Shown piece after piece: positions 35,794 through 44,681 of a DNA stretch of 64,000 bases (the first letter of the stretch is position 1; each line of letters opens with the position of its first letter). The DNA comes from Stieleria sp. JC731. Its GTDB lineage: Bacteria > Planctomycetota > Planctomycetia > Pirellulales > Pirellulaceae. Where the stretch lies: NCBI RefSeq assembly GCF_020966635.1, contig NZ_JAJKFQ010000001.1, positions 434,001 through 498,000 of the forward strand. The letters run 5' to 3'. The notes under the pieces are model-generated. The model did not search any database. It was not told where the DNA came from and saw nothing but the letters and a program-made list of their open reading frames with translations. Made by a program: the position numbers and the translations under genes.

Positions 35794-37128
35794 ATGCCTT
35801 TTCAAATTCGACGAATTGCGATTCGTTCTCGATTCTTCGCCCTCGCAGCTTTTGTCGCCGCGTGTGTCAACGGCCTCTGGATTGATTCCGCACAGGCTGG
35901 AGAGCGATGGACCGATCTGTACGGTAAGCACACGATCGAAGCAGACTTTGTTGGCTTGTGGGGGGACACAGTGGTCCTGCAGATGTCTACCGGCAAACGA
36001 GTCTCGGTGGCGATGGACCAGTTGATCGCCGAAAGTCGAATTCAAGCTCGGCAACTGGAAGAAGAGCAAAAGAAACGCCGCAGTGAAACTCGATCGCTGA
36101 TCGAAGACGACGCGAAAAAGGCAGCGGCGCCTGCTCCTGATCCGTTGCCCGAACCGCCACCGGTTGCCGCCTACTCGCCCTACACCGGTTCGGGTGACTT
36201 GCTGTCCAATCTGCAGTGGCAAGCCCAGCAAATGCGCAACGGCCATGTCTTGTTGGTCACGTTTGACTCGCTTCCGCCAAGTTATCAAGACGATGTAGAG
36301 CGTCTGCTGAAACAGTCTGTCGCAAAGCTTGACCTCGCCGGTGCTAACCAAGTGATCCGTTCGGTGCATTCGATCGGTGAGCTAATCGTCACACGACAAC
36401 GATGGGTTTTCTCTTACCCTCGACTAAAGAACATGGACGAAGTCAACAAAGACTTGCTGCAGAAGGTCCTGCTTTCTATTGGCGGGATGATTCGCGATGG
36501 GCTGGATCCCGATGAATTGCAGCTTGCCGAGTTGCCAAATCAGCCACTGCGGACTTGGATCAAAAACATCGATGACAAAATGGCGCCCTACATCGCAAGC
36601 TTGGGCGATCTGAAAGAAACGCTAGGAATCCCCGAGGTCAGCTTCAACGTGACGCAGGAACAGAATGGCGCCGCGACTGTCGAAACATCCTTCGGAGCAA
36701 TTTCTCAGCCAACGGATTATCTGCTTGTCGAAGATAAGTGGGTTCCGGTATCGATGTCAAAGGAAGCCTGGGCAGAGTCCACAAAGTCCTGGGACGCATG
36801 GCTAGCGGAAACGCCTGACGCTTCGGTACCAAACGCCGGTCAAGCCACGGCGGCGACGTTGGTTGTCGATGGTTTTGTGCAGTCGGCACTGAGTGCAACG
36901 AACTCGCGCGAGTTGCACGCCCAGTTTGACACGTTGATTGCCGGTGTCACACCGATGCTATCTCAAGTTGCGAATATGGGCATGGGCATGGGGAATAACC
37001 GGCAGAATGGATATGGTGGCAGCGGCGACCAAAGCGGTTACAGCAGCTATGAAGAAGGCATGGACCAAAGCGGTTCGGATCCCTACGAACAAGAAATGCA
37101 GTCCGGCAGCAGCAGCTACTCACAATAG
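35794..37128 (+). CDS. Secreted SHD1-domain protein
   Basis: The protein (444 residues) has a signal peptide (MPFQIRRIAIRSRFFALAAFVAACVNGLWIDSAQA, given here only for its place). An SHD1-like domain follows (RWTDLYGKHTIEADFVGLWGD to VSVAMDQLIAESR), a small SH3-like fold often found in planctomycete secreted proteins. After a charged helix and a Pro-rich linker (PAPDPLPEPPP) comes a long mixed region without known family. The C-terminus is a Gly/Ser/Tyr/Gln tail (SGYSSYEEGMDQSGSD), probably disordered. I infer an envelope protein; the function is unknown. The ATG at 35794 is chosen because it opens the signal peptide; an earlier start at 35722 would bury it. Confidence 0.8.
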   Translation: MPFQIRRIAIRSRFFALAAFVAACVNGLWIDSAQAGERWTDLYGKHTIEADFVGLWGDTVVLQMSTGKRVSVAMDQLIAESRIQARQLEEEQKKRRSETRSLIEDDAKKAAAPAPDPLPEPPPVAAYSPYTGSGDLLSNLQWQAQQMRNGHVLLVTFDSLPPSYQDDVERLLKQSVAKLDLAGANQVIRSVHSIGELIVTRQRWVFSYPRLKNMDEVNKDLLQKVLLSIGGMIRDGLDPDELQLAELPNQPLRTWIKNIDDKMAPYIASLGDLKETLGIPEVSFNVTQEQNGAATVETSFGAISQPTDYLLVEDKWVPVSMSKEAWAESTKSWDAWLAETPDASVPNAGQATAATLVVDGFVQSALSATNSRELHAQFDTLIAGVTPMLSQVANMGMGMGNNRQNGYGGSGDQSGYSSYEEGMDQSGSDPYEQEMQSGSSSYSQ

Positions 37129-37161
37129 TTGCCCGCATTCAGTCAACCGATAGTACCAATA

Positions 37162-37260
37162 GTACCCATCACGCTCCGCCGTGATGTCAGCAGCAACACT
37201 GTACCCATCACGCTCCGCCGTGATGTCAGCAACGAACCAGCAATCACACTCCGCTAGGCC
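37162..37260. repeat. Tandem palindromic repeat, two full units and one degenerate
   Basis: Units at 37162-37200 and 37201-37238 share their first 31 bases; a third, altered copy follows to about 37260. Each full unit contains CATCACGCTCCGCCGTGATG, a hairpin with a 7-bp stem (CATCACG/CGTGATG) and 6-nt loop. Confidence 0.88.
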
Positions 37261-37310
37261 GATTGCCCGCCAACCTCTATCTTTATGACCGACGCGTCGC
37301 GTCACAGGTT

Positions 37311-37345
37311 TGCGTCACAGTGTCTTTTGCGTCACAGTGTCTTTC
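37311..37345. repeat. 18-bp tandem duplication
   Basis: The unit TGCGTCACAGTGTCTTTT (37311-37328) is followed by a near copy (37329-37345) and preceded by a partial one (CGCGTCACAGG, from 37299). Confidence 0.8.
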
Positions 37346-37405
37346 GCGTCGCACGGACGGTGGTAACGACGCAGTGACCTCCACATTGCTACTTTCAAAA
37401 AGCTG

Positions 37406-37536
37406 CTAGTGCTTTGTTCCAACTCGATTTTAGGATTAGCCGTATGGCGTTAGCCACGGTTTCAGTGCAATAACCAGGGCAAACGCCCGTCGGGTGATGA
37501 CCCGAACCCGTATTTTCATATGGAACGAAGCACTAG
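37406..37536 (-). repeat. MITE-like element with terminal inverted repeats, copy B
   Basis: Read on the minus strand it is the second copy of the repeat at 5889-6003. CTAGTGCTTTGTTCCA (37406-37421) and TGGAACGAAGCACTAG (37521-37536) are inverted repeats with one mismatch. The inside holds a second imperfect stem-loop. It has no coding capacity, so if mobile it would need a transposase in trans. Its right end lies 2 bp before the hemG start codon. Confidence 0.75.
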
Positions 37537-37538
37537 AC

Positions 37539-39008
37539 ATGATGCCTAAAAAAGTAGCGGTTATCGGTGGTGGAATCTCTGGACTGACCACCGCGTTTTA
37601 CCTGCGGCAGCTTCGGCCCGACTCACAATTCACTCTGTTTGAATCCTCACCGCGACTTGGCGGGGTCATTGGGACGGAGGTTGTTGATGTGTCCGAAGGT
37701 CGGTTCGTGATCGACCACGGCGCAGACATGTTCGCGACCGATCCGCCCGCAGCGATGCAATTGTGCAAAGACCTAGGGATCGATGGCCAGCTGATCATTC
37801 CTGACGCCAAACGGGCCGGGGCGATGGTCGTGCATCAGGGAAAGATCGCGCCCATCCCAGAGGGCTTTGTCCTGATGCGTGCGACAAAGCCGTGGCAGAT
37901 ACTGATGACACCCATCTTGTCACCGTTGGCAAAGCTGCGGTTCTTGAAGGAACGTTTCGTGGCGGCTCAGCCAGAATTGAGTCCCGATTCGGACGGCGAC
38001 TTAAGCGTTGCGCAATTCGTGCGTCACCGACTCGGTCAACAGGCGCTGGAGCGACTGGTCGAGCCCTTGGTCGCGGGCATCTACACTGCCGATGTGGAAA
38101 AGCTGAGTTTAAAAGCGACGATGGGGCCGATCGTTGCGATGGTCCAAAAACACGGTTCGCTCGCCAAGGCAACCTTAAGCCGCCGCCGTGAAAACGAAGA
38201 CTCGACCGAACGCAACAGTGCCGGGGCGCGCTACCAGCGATTTCGTGGCCTTCCCAATGGGATGGGGCAATTGATCGAAACGTTGGTCGATCGAGTCGGT
38301 TCCGACAGAATTTCGGTAAACCAGACCGTCACACAGTTGAACTTCGATGGTCAACAATGGACGGTAGCGGTCAGCGACAAAGACGGCCACGTCACCAGTG
38401 AAGTGTTTGATGAAGTCGTGCTCGCGACACCCGCAGGTGTCTCTGCACGTTTGCTGGCTTCGGCAAAGGCATCTTCTGATGATTCGGTCAGACAGGCCTG
38501 TCAAACCGCAGGAGACGGGCTGGGGAGCATCCAATGTGCCTCCGCAGCAATCGTAGTGCTGTGCATCGCAAAGAAGCATTTACGGTCGTTGCCAGAGAAG
38601 TTCGGTATCGTTGTGCCCACCATCGAAAACCGTAGCTTGCTTGCGGTCAGCTTTGCCAGTCACAAGTACCCGATCCGTTGTCCGGAGGATCATGTTATCG
38701 CGAGAGCCTTTTTTGGTGGTGCGATGCGAGCGGAGGATCTTCAGAAAACCGATCAGCAGCTCATTTCACTCGCCCGGCAAGAGCTTGGCGAATTGATTGG
38801 GCTGCAGGGACCAGAAACGATCGCCAAGGTCGTGCGGTGGAATAACGCGATGCCCCAGTACCATGTTGGCCATCAAGCCAAAGCCGATGCGATCGAGACG
38901 GCGATCGATCAAATACCGCATTTGCATTTGGCAACGAATGCGTTGCGTGGTGTGGGCATCGCTCCGTTGGTGGCAACCGCCAAAAAAGCGGCACTTGCTG
39001 CGGGCTAG
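37539..39008 (+). CDS. hemG: Protoporphyrinogen oxidase
   Basis: An FAD-dependent oxidase of the HemY/PPOX type (named hemG in annotation; structurally the HemY family), which oxidises protoporphyrinogen or coproporphyrinogen in haem synthesis. The N-terminal dinucleotide motif is VAVIGGGISGLTTAFYLRQL; GLPNGMGQLIETL and the C-terminal NALRGVGIAPLVATAKKAA complete the FAD site. Length (489) is normal. ATGATG at 37539-37544 gives two starts; the frame runs on upstream to 37494, but those codons lie in the repeat element, so I reject them. There is no clear ribosome-binding site. Downstream is the DNA-repair operon, unrelated in function. Confidence 0.92.
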   Translation: MMPKKVAVIGGGISGLTTAFYLRQLRPDSQFTLFESSPRLGGVIGTEVVDVSEGRFVIDHGADMFATDPPAAMQLCKDLGIDGQLIIPDAKRAGAMVVHQGKIAPIPEGFVLMRATKPWQILMTPILSPLAKLRFLKERFVAAQPELSPDSDGDLSVAQFVRHRLGQQALERLVEPLVAGIYTADVEKLSLKATMGPIVAMVQKHGSLAKATLSRRRENEDSTERNSAGARYQRFRGLPNGMGQLIETLVDRVGSDRISVNQTVTQLNFDGQQWTVAVSDKDGHVTSEVFDEVVLATPAGVSARLLASAKASSDDSVRQACQTAGDGLGSIQCASAAIVVLCIAKKHLRSLPEKFGIVVPTIENRSLLAVSFASHKYPIRCPEDHVIARAFFGGAMRAEDLQKTDQQLISLARQELGELIGLQGPETIAKVVRWNNAMPQYHVGHQAKADAIETAIDQIPHLHLATNALRGVGIAPLVATAKKAALAAG

Positions 39009-39083
39009 TCTGCGGCAGTACTTTTGACCGCAACCTGATTCGACATCAGCGTTTTGCCGCTGGACGGGCTTGTATCCTGTCCC

Positions 39084-40130
39084 ATGGAAACCATCCGCCA
39101 CCCGCTATTGGAGTCTACCGAACGAGGGCTGTATTGTCCGATCGGTGATTTCTACATCGATCCCAGACGCCCCGTCGAAAGGGCGGTTGTGACGCATGCA
39201 CATACCGATCACGCGAGGTGGGGGTGTAAGCAATACCTTTCGGCAAAAGAGGGCGAGCACCTGTTGCGGATGCGAATGTCGCCGGATGCTCAATTTGATT
39301 TTTTGCCCTACGGGAAACAGGTCACGCATCACGGCGTCCGGGTTAGCTTTCATCCGGCCGGGCACATCTTGGGATCGGCACAAGTACGTTTGGAATATCG
39401 CGGCCAAATCGCTGTCGTTGCAGGCGACTACAAGCTTGGTCCTGACCCGACCTGCGAAAGCTGGGAACCGGTGCCTTGTGATTTGTTTGTGACCGAATCG
39501 ACGTTTGCACTGCCCGTTTATCGCTGGCAGGATCAGGACGAGATTTTTGCGAGTATCAATCGCTGGTGGAGACGCAGCGCGGATGAAGGCAAGTGTTGTT
39601 TGCTGTATGGCTACGCGGTCGGAAAGAGCCAACGCTTGCTTGCCGGGCTGGAGCCTTCGATCGGACCCATTTATACGCATGGTGCGGTAGAAAAAGGCGT
39701 TCAGGCATACCGAGCGTCGGGAGTTCACCTACCGATGACAACCTACGTTGGTGAAGTCAAGCAAAAAGCGGACTTTGCCGGAGCGATGGTGGTCGCCGTG
39801 CCCAGTGCCCATGGGACACCATGGATGCGCCGCTTCGGAAATGTCAGCGCAGCGATGGCAAGCGGTTGGATGATGATCCGCGGGACCCGCCGTCGCAGGG
39901 CGGCTGATCGCGGTTTCGTGCTCAGCGATCATGTTGACTGGACGACAACATTAAAGGCCATCGAGCTTTGTAACCCGCAGCAGGTTTGGGTGCACCACGG
40001 CTACTCGGCGATTCTTGCAAGGTACCTGAACTCGATCGGACGAACGGCGATCGCGTTGGACCAAACCGGTCGACGTGACGACAGTGAAGATGACGAGGGA
40101 AAGGACTCGGTACAGGAGGCGACGGAATGA
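39084..40130 (+). CDS. Ligase-associated DNA exonuclease (MBL/beta-CASP-like)
   Basis: A 348-residue metallo-beta-lactamase-fold nuclease. The metal motif is VVTHAHTDHARWG (HxHxDH), followed by FHPAGHILGSAQV and VAGDYKLGPDP, with FVLSDHVDWTT near the end, as in the family annotated 'ligase-associated DNA exonuclease' (related to Artemis and SNM1). It should trim DNA ends. Its stop overlaps the ligase start by ATGA (40127-40130), which couples the two. The ATG at 39084 is preferred because METIRHPLL is the common start; the frame extends ten codons upstream. A polar acidic C-terminus (DDSEDDEGKD) is extra. Confidence 0.93.
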   Translation: METIRHPLLESTERGLYCPIGDFYIDPRRPVERAVVTHAHTDHARWGCKQYLSAKEGEHLLRMRMSPDAQFDFLPYGKQVTHHGVRVSFHPAGHILGSAQVRLEYRGQIAVVAGDYKLGPDPTCESWEPVPCDLFVTESTFALPVYRWQDQDEIFASINRWWRRSADEGKCCLLYGYAVGKSQRLLAGLEPSIGPIYTHGAVEKGVQAYRASGVHLPMTTYVGEVKQKADFAGAMVVAVPSAHGTPWMRRFGNVSAAMASGWMMIRGTRRRRAADRGFVLSDHVDWTTTLKAIELCNPQQVWVHHGYSAILARYLNSIGRTAIALDQTGRRDDSEDDEGKDSVQEATE

Positions 40131-41779
40131 AACGCTTCGCCGAGATGTACTGGAGCCTGGATTCGACAACGAAGACGAACGAAAAAGTCGCGGCCATGGC
40201 GGCGTACTTTTCCGAAGCACCTGCCGATGACGCCGCTTGGGCCATTTATATTCTGTCGGGTCGAAAGATTCGGCAGCTGGTGCCAAGCCGTTTACTTCGT
40301 CAATGGGCTGCCGAAGTCGCTGAGCTTCCCGACTGGTTGTTCGAAGAATCTTATTCGTCCGTCGGCGACTTGGCCGAGACGATCTCTTTGATCGTGCCAC
40401 CCGGTCAATCCGATGTGGACGGAAGCCTAAGCGATTGGATCGGAAGCAAGTTGCTACCGCTTCGTCCTCTGGATCCTGAAGACCAGCGTGTCGCTGTGGT
40501 CGAGATCTGGCAACAGACCGATGCGAAGACTCGATTCGTAATCATGAAATTGATCACAGGCGGTTTACGGGTCGGGGTTAGCAAACGCTTGGTCACCCGA
40601 GCATTGGCGGAAGCATCTGGTATCGAGCCGGAAGCGATCGCACACCGGTTGATGGGCGACTGGGAGCCAAACGCGGAGTTCTATCAGACGGTCATCGATC
40701 CAAATAACGTCGATACCAAAGTCAGTCGCCCCTATCCCTTTTGCTTGGCGTATCCGATCGAGCAAGCTACTTCGCCTGATCGCGACGGCGGACCGCAGCA
40801 AGCGGCCGAGATTGCTTCGACGATCGGTGTCGCCAGTGAGTTTGCCGCGGAATGGAAATGGGATGGTATCCGTGGTCAGGTGATCCGTCGCGAAGGGCAA
40901 ACGTTTCTTTGGTCCCGCGGCGAAGAATTGATGGAAAACCGTTGGCCTGAGATTGAGCTCGCTGCGGAGGAATTGCCTGACGGGACTGTGATCGACGGAG
41001 AAATCTTGGCATGTGATCTAGATGAACATGGCGAGGTCCAAGGCATCTTGCCGTTTTCCCAGCTGCAGCGACGAATCGGAAGGAAACGTGTCGGAAAGAA
41101 GTTGCTCAGCGAGGTTCCGGCCGTCTTCTATGCGTTTGATTTACTGGAACTGGACGGTGACGACATTCGCAAAGATTCATTCCGGATGCGCCGTAGTCAT
41201 CTAGAAAGCTTGATGGGGTCGATCAATCATCCACGCCTTCAAATTACCGAACTGATTGAACAAGCCGATTGGTTGGAACGGGCCAAGCTCCGTGAAACCA
41301 GCCGTCGGCGGCAAAGTGAAGGTCTGATGCTTAAGCGATGGGACAGCGTCTACGATGTTGGACGTGTTCGCGGGACATGGTGGAAATGGAAAGTTCAGCC
41401 CTACACCATCGATGCGGTGTTGATCTATGCTCAACGGGGTCACGGAAAGCGTGCCAGTCTTTATACCGATTACACGTTCGCCCTTTGGGATGAGGGATCG
41501 TTGGTTCCCGTTGCGAAAGCCTACAGTGGTCTCGATGACGGTGAGATTCGTCAAGTCGATCGCTTTGTTCGACAAAACACCAATGAATCATTCGGCCCGG
41601 TGCGAAGTGTGACGCCGGAATTGGTCTTCGAGCTAGCGTTTGAAGGGCTTAGTCGCAGTACAAGACACAAAAGCGGGATCGCGACACGCTTCCCACGGAT
41701 TCTCCGTTGGCGGCATGACAAAAAGCCGAACGATGCCAATCAGCTTAGCGACCTCAAGGCGCTGCTTCCCAATGAGTAA
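40127..41779 (+). CDS. ATP-dependent DNA ligase (ligase-associated repair operon)
   Basis: A 550-residue ATP-dependent ligase. The adenylation motif I is EWKWDGIRGQ, with Lys244 as predicted AMP-bound residue. VIDGEILA (motif III), VFYAFDLLELDG (IIIa), SEGLMLKRW (IV) and WWKWKVQP (V) follow. About 200 N-terminal residues form the helical DNA-binding domain, and the OB-fold lies at the end. Bacteria that carry it also have NAD-dependent LigA for replication, so this one probably serves repair. It overlaps the exonuclease by 4 bp upstream and the helicase by 8 bp downstream. Confidence 0.95.
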   Translation: MKRFAEMYWSLDSTTKTNEKVAAMAAYFSEAPADDAAWAIYILSGRKIRQLVPSRLLRQWAAEVAELPDWLFEESYSSVGDLAETISLIVPPGQSDVDGSLSDWIGSKLLPLRPLDPEDQRVAVVEIWQQTDAKTRFVIMKLITGGLRVGVSKRLVTRALAEASGIEPEAIAHRLMGDWEPNAEFYQTVIDPNNVDTKVSRPYPFCLAYPIEQATSPDRDGGPQQAAEIASTIGVASEFAAEWKWDGIRGQVIRREGQTFLWSRGEELMENRWPEIELAAEELPDGTVIDGEILACDLDEHGEVQGILPFSQLQRRIGRKRVGKKLLSEVPAVFYAFDLLELDGDDIRKDSFRMRRSHLESLMGSINHPRLQITELIEQADWLERAKLRETSRRRQSEGLMLKRWDSVYDVGRVRGTWWKWKVQPYTIDAVLIYAQRGHGKRASLYTDYTFALWDEGSLVPVAKAYSGLDDGEIRQVDRFVRQNTNESFGPVRSVTPELVFELAFEGLSRSTRHKSGIATRFPRILRWRHDKKPNDANQLSDLKALLPNE

Positions 41780-44282
41780 GCGTGCGGCAAAGAGTTCGGC
41801 GGCGTCGGTTTCGATCGACCGAATTGAGCCGCGTGATTTAATCGAACAGTTCTTTACAGAGATCGGTTGGAAGCCGTTTCGCTTTCAGGCCAGCGTTTGG
41901 AACTCCTACGGGCGTGGCGAAAGTGGACTCGTTCACTCAGCGACCGGGACCGGAAAAACGCTCGCCGTTTGGCTTGCACCGATCCTATCGTGGTTAAAGC
42001 AGAATCGCGATCGTGCGACGTGGAATCCCAAACAACCCGAACCGTTACGTGTCCTTTGGATCACTCCTTTGCGAGCCCTTGCTGGGGATACCGAATCGGC
42101 GCTTCGCCAGCCGATTGATGCACTGAAATTACCGTGGACTTTGGAAAGTCGAACCGGTGATACGAAAGCCAGTGTGAAAGCGAGGTTGTTAAAGAAACTT
42201 CCGTCCGCATTGGTGACGACACCCGAAAGTCTGTCGTTGATGCTAACGCATGAAAAGCTTCAGCCGCAGTTGTCCAGCGCCGAAGCGATCATCGTTGACG
42301 AATGGCATGAACTGCTAGGCACCAAGCGGGGCATCCAGACCGAGCTTGCGCTTGCCCGAATGAGAAAGCTGAACCCCAACCTACGGACCTGGGGACTGAG
42401 CGCGACGCTGGGCAACCTACCGGAGGCGATGGCAACGTTGGTGGGGACAGCACCGACGCGGCCGACCAAAATTATCGAAGGCTATCGAAGGAAAAAGCTG
42501 AAGTTGCAATCAGTAATTCCACGCAAGATCGAACGCTTTCCTTGGTCAGGGCACATCGGCACAAAGATGATCCCGCAGGTTGCAGAGGAGCTACAGAAAA
42601 ACGAGTCGGCGCTTGTGTTTGCGAACACGCGAAGCCAAACGGAAATCTGGTACCAGCACCTTTTGGCTCATCGACCTGATTGGGCAGGTCAGATCGCACT
42701 GCATCATGGATCGCTGGACGCATCGGTGCGTCGATGGGTTGAAGCCGGCTTAAAAGAAGGCACGCTTAAAGCCGTTGTTTGTACCAGCAGTCTTGACCTC
42801 GGCGTTGACTTCACGGCGGTCGATCTTGTTGTTCAAATCGGAAGTCCAAAGGGGGCGGCTAGGCTTTTGCAACGGGCCGGACGCAGCGGTCACCGTCCCG
42901 ATGCGGTCAGTCAGATGTCGTTTGTCCCCACGCATGCGATCGAATTGGTCGAACTGGCGGCGGCAAAAGATGCAATCGAACGCGGTGACTTGGAATCGAA
43001 ACAATCGCACCACAAGCCACTGGATGTTCTCGCACAGCACTTGGTGACCGTGGCGATCGGTGGTGGATTTAAATCGGCAGAGATGTTTCGTGAAATTCGC
43101 GATTGCTATGCCTATCGAGATCTCACCGAACAAGAGTGGAATTGGGTGCTGGACTTCATCGTTAGCGGCGGCAGCTCACTCGAACGCTATCCCGAATTCA
43201 AACGTGTTGTACTCGAACATGATCGCTATGTCGTTCAAGACAAGCGGACGGTTCGCATGCATCGAATGGGAATCGGAACGATCGTGAGCGACGCCGCGAT
43301 GAAGGTGAAGTACCTCAAGGGAACAACGCTTGGTACAGCGGAGGAGTACTTCCTATCGAAATTGAATCCGGGCGATCGGTTTCTGTTTGCCGGTCGTTTG
43401 GTCAGCTTGGTTCGGATTCGTGACAATGCCGCGTATGTAAAGCGAGCCACCGGAACGCCTGATACGGTTCCGCGATGGATGGGCGGCCGAATGCCGCTTT
43501 CGACAGAGCTTAGCGATGCGCTGCGACGCAAGCTTGAGGAGGCTGCCGAGGGCAAACTGATCGGTCCGGAGATGAAGGCGCTAAAGGACCTTTTCGAGAT
43601 TCAGAAACGATGGAGTGTCTTGCCGGCACGAGATGAGTTCCTGATCGAGAAAATCAAAACACGCACCGGCTATCAGGTTTTCATGTTTCCTTTTGAAGGC
43701 CGCTTGGTGCATGAAGGTCTGGCCGCGGTCCTTGCATACCGCATCAGCCGGCATCAAAAATTGTCACTGTCGATGGCCTGCAATGACTATGGCCTTGTGC
43801 TGCAATCGGCGAGTGAAATACCGGTCGAATCCGCGTTGGCCGCCGGCCTTTTGTCGCCCAAGCATCTGGACGAAGAAATCGTTGCCAGTATGAACTCGAC
43901 AGAAATGGCGAAGCGTCAATTTCGCGAGATCGCTCGTGTCGCAGGTCTGATCCACAACGGGTTTCCAGGCCAACAAAAGTCGAACAAGAACTTGCAGGCG
44001 AGCAGCAACTTGTTTTTTGATGTGTTTGAAAAGTACGATCCCGAAAACCTGCTGCTGTTGCAGTCGCGGCGTGAGGTGTTGCAGTTTCAGTTAGAAGCCA
44101 GCCGGATGCGAGACGCGCTGTTGCGGATCGAAGGTTGTCGTTTACTGGTGACTGAGCCGCCAAAGGTGACACCGCTGGCGTTTCCGCTGTTGGTCGACAA
44201 GTTGCGCGAGAGGGTCAGCAGCGAGACGCTCGCCGATCGAGTGGCACGTTTGCAAGCGAGTTTAGAGAAGGCTGCGGGCTGA
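41772..44282 (+). CDS. Ligase-associated DEXH-box DNA helicase (Lhr family)
   Basis: An 836-residue superfamily 2 helicase: motif I SATGTGKTLAVWLAP, motif II IIVDEWHELLG (DEWH instead of DEXH), motif III LSATLGN, motif IV region ESALVFANTRSQTE, motif VI LLQRAGRSGHRPDA. The C-terminal part is the Lhr-type winged-helix and DUF4145-like region with YQVFMFPFEGRLVHEG. It unwinds DNA, probably for end repair with the exonuclease and ligase encoded just upstream. The ATG at 41772 overlaps the ligase stop; the longer frame (41640) is in the ligase coding region and is rejected. In many genomes a PdeM phosphodiesterase gene follows; here it is missing. Confidence 0.95.
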   Translation: MSKRAAKSSAASVSIDRIEPRDLIEQFFTEIGWKPFRFQASVWNSYGRGESGLVHSATGTGKTLAVWLAPILSWLKQNRDRATWNPKQPEPLRVLWITPLRALAGDTESALRQPIDALKLPWTLESRTGDTKASVKARLLKKLPSALVTTPESLSLMLTHEKLQPQLSSAEAIIVDEWHELLGTKRGIQTELALARMRKLNPNLRTWGLSATLGNLPEAMATLVGTAPTRPTKIIEGYRRKKLKLQSVIPRKIERFPWSGHIGTKMIPQVAEELQKNESALVFANTRSQTEIWYQHLLAHRPDWAGQIALHHGSLDASVRRWVEAGLKEGTLKAVVCTSSLDLGVDFTAVDLVVQIGSPKGAARLLQRAGRSGHRPDAVSQMSFVPTHAIELVELAAAKDAIERGDLESKQSHHKPLDVLAQHLVTVAIGGGFKSAEMFREIRDCYAYRDLTEQEWNWVLDFIVSGGSSLERYPEFKRVVLEHDRYVVQDKRTVRMHRMGIGTIVSDAAMKVKYLKGTTLGTAEEYFLSKLNPGDRFLFAGRLVSLVRIRDNAAYVKRATGTPDTVPRWMGGRMPLSTELSDALRRKLEEAAEGKLIGPEMKALKDLFEIQKRWSVLPARDEFLIEKIKTRTGYQVFMFPFEGRLVHEGLAAVLAYRISRHQKLSLSMACNDYGLVLQSASEIPVESALAAGLLSPKHLDEEIVASMNSTEMAKRQFREIARVAGLIHNGFPGQQKSNKNLQASSNLFFDVFEKYDPENLLLLQSRREVLQFQLEASRMRDALLRIEGCRLLVTEPPKVTPLAFPLLVDKLRERVSSETLADRVARLQASLEKAAG

Positions 44283-44340
44283 TGAAGCAGCAATTAGCAG
44301 CGGGGGAATTTTCGAGTGACGATCGGGTTGTGATTGGCGC

Positions 44341-44374
44341 AAAGAAAAACCCCGCTGGCGTCGCCAACGGGGTT
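44341..44374 (-). terminator. Intrinsic terminator of small minus-strand gene
   Basis: On the minus strand AACCCCGTTGGCG pairs with CGCCAGCGGGGTT (one G-T), followed by TTTTTCTTT. It lies 31 bp past the stop of the 91-aa gene. Confidence 0.88.
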
Positions 44375-44405
44375 CATCTGGGTCACTCACTTCACTCGCA
44401 AGAAA

Positions 44406-44681
44406 TTACTCGCGAGGGCGGATCGCTCCGGTCAAACCGGTGTAATCAACGCGGTCGGTGGTGTGCCACAAAGGCTGTCCACGTTCGACACGTTTACGCA
44501 AAACTTCGATCTTCTCTGGGCTGCCTGCGGGAGCGTCGGTTGGGTCAAAATTGTCGTCTTCGTGTGGGACGAAATCTTCGTCATGCCCGTAACGCAGGAT
44601 TGCTTCAAAAACGTTCTTGCAACGGCTCATTTCTTTCATCTGTTTCGAATCTACCTCTTGGAGTGCCAGGACCGACATCAT
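44406..44681 (-). CDS. Hypothetical protein, 91 aa
   Basis: A small soluble protein without signal or membrane helix. The first 30 residues are a helix-like segment (QMKEMSRCKNVFEAILRYG), then an acidic stretch (HDEDFVPHEDDNFDPTD), then a mixed C-terminus. I do not recognise the family. AAGG about 8 nt before the ATG at 44681 and a strong terminator 31 bp after the stop support a real, separately transcribed gene. A second ATG follows at 44678. It converges on the repair operon. Confidence 0.65.
   Translation of the reverse strand: MMSVLALQEVDSKQMKEMSRCKNVFEAILRYGHDEDFVPHEDDNFDPTDAPAGSPEKIEVLRKRVERGQPLWHTTDRVDYTGLTGAIRPRE

Larger units (their letters stand above)
37129..37538. other. Repeat-rich intergenic region
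   Basis: This spacer between the SHD1 gene and hemG has no gene. It holds tandem hairpins (37162-37260), an 18-bp tandem duplication (37311-37345), and a repeat element with terminal inverted repeats (37406-37536). Base composition and repeats differ from the flanking coding regions. Confidence 0.8.

Noticed and set aside
37494..37538. Upstream extension of hemG
   Set aside because: These codons lie in the repeat element; the protein family begins at the ATG before KKVAVIGGG.
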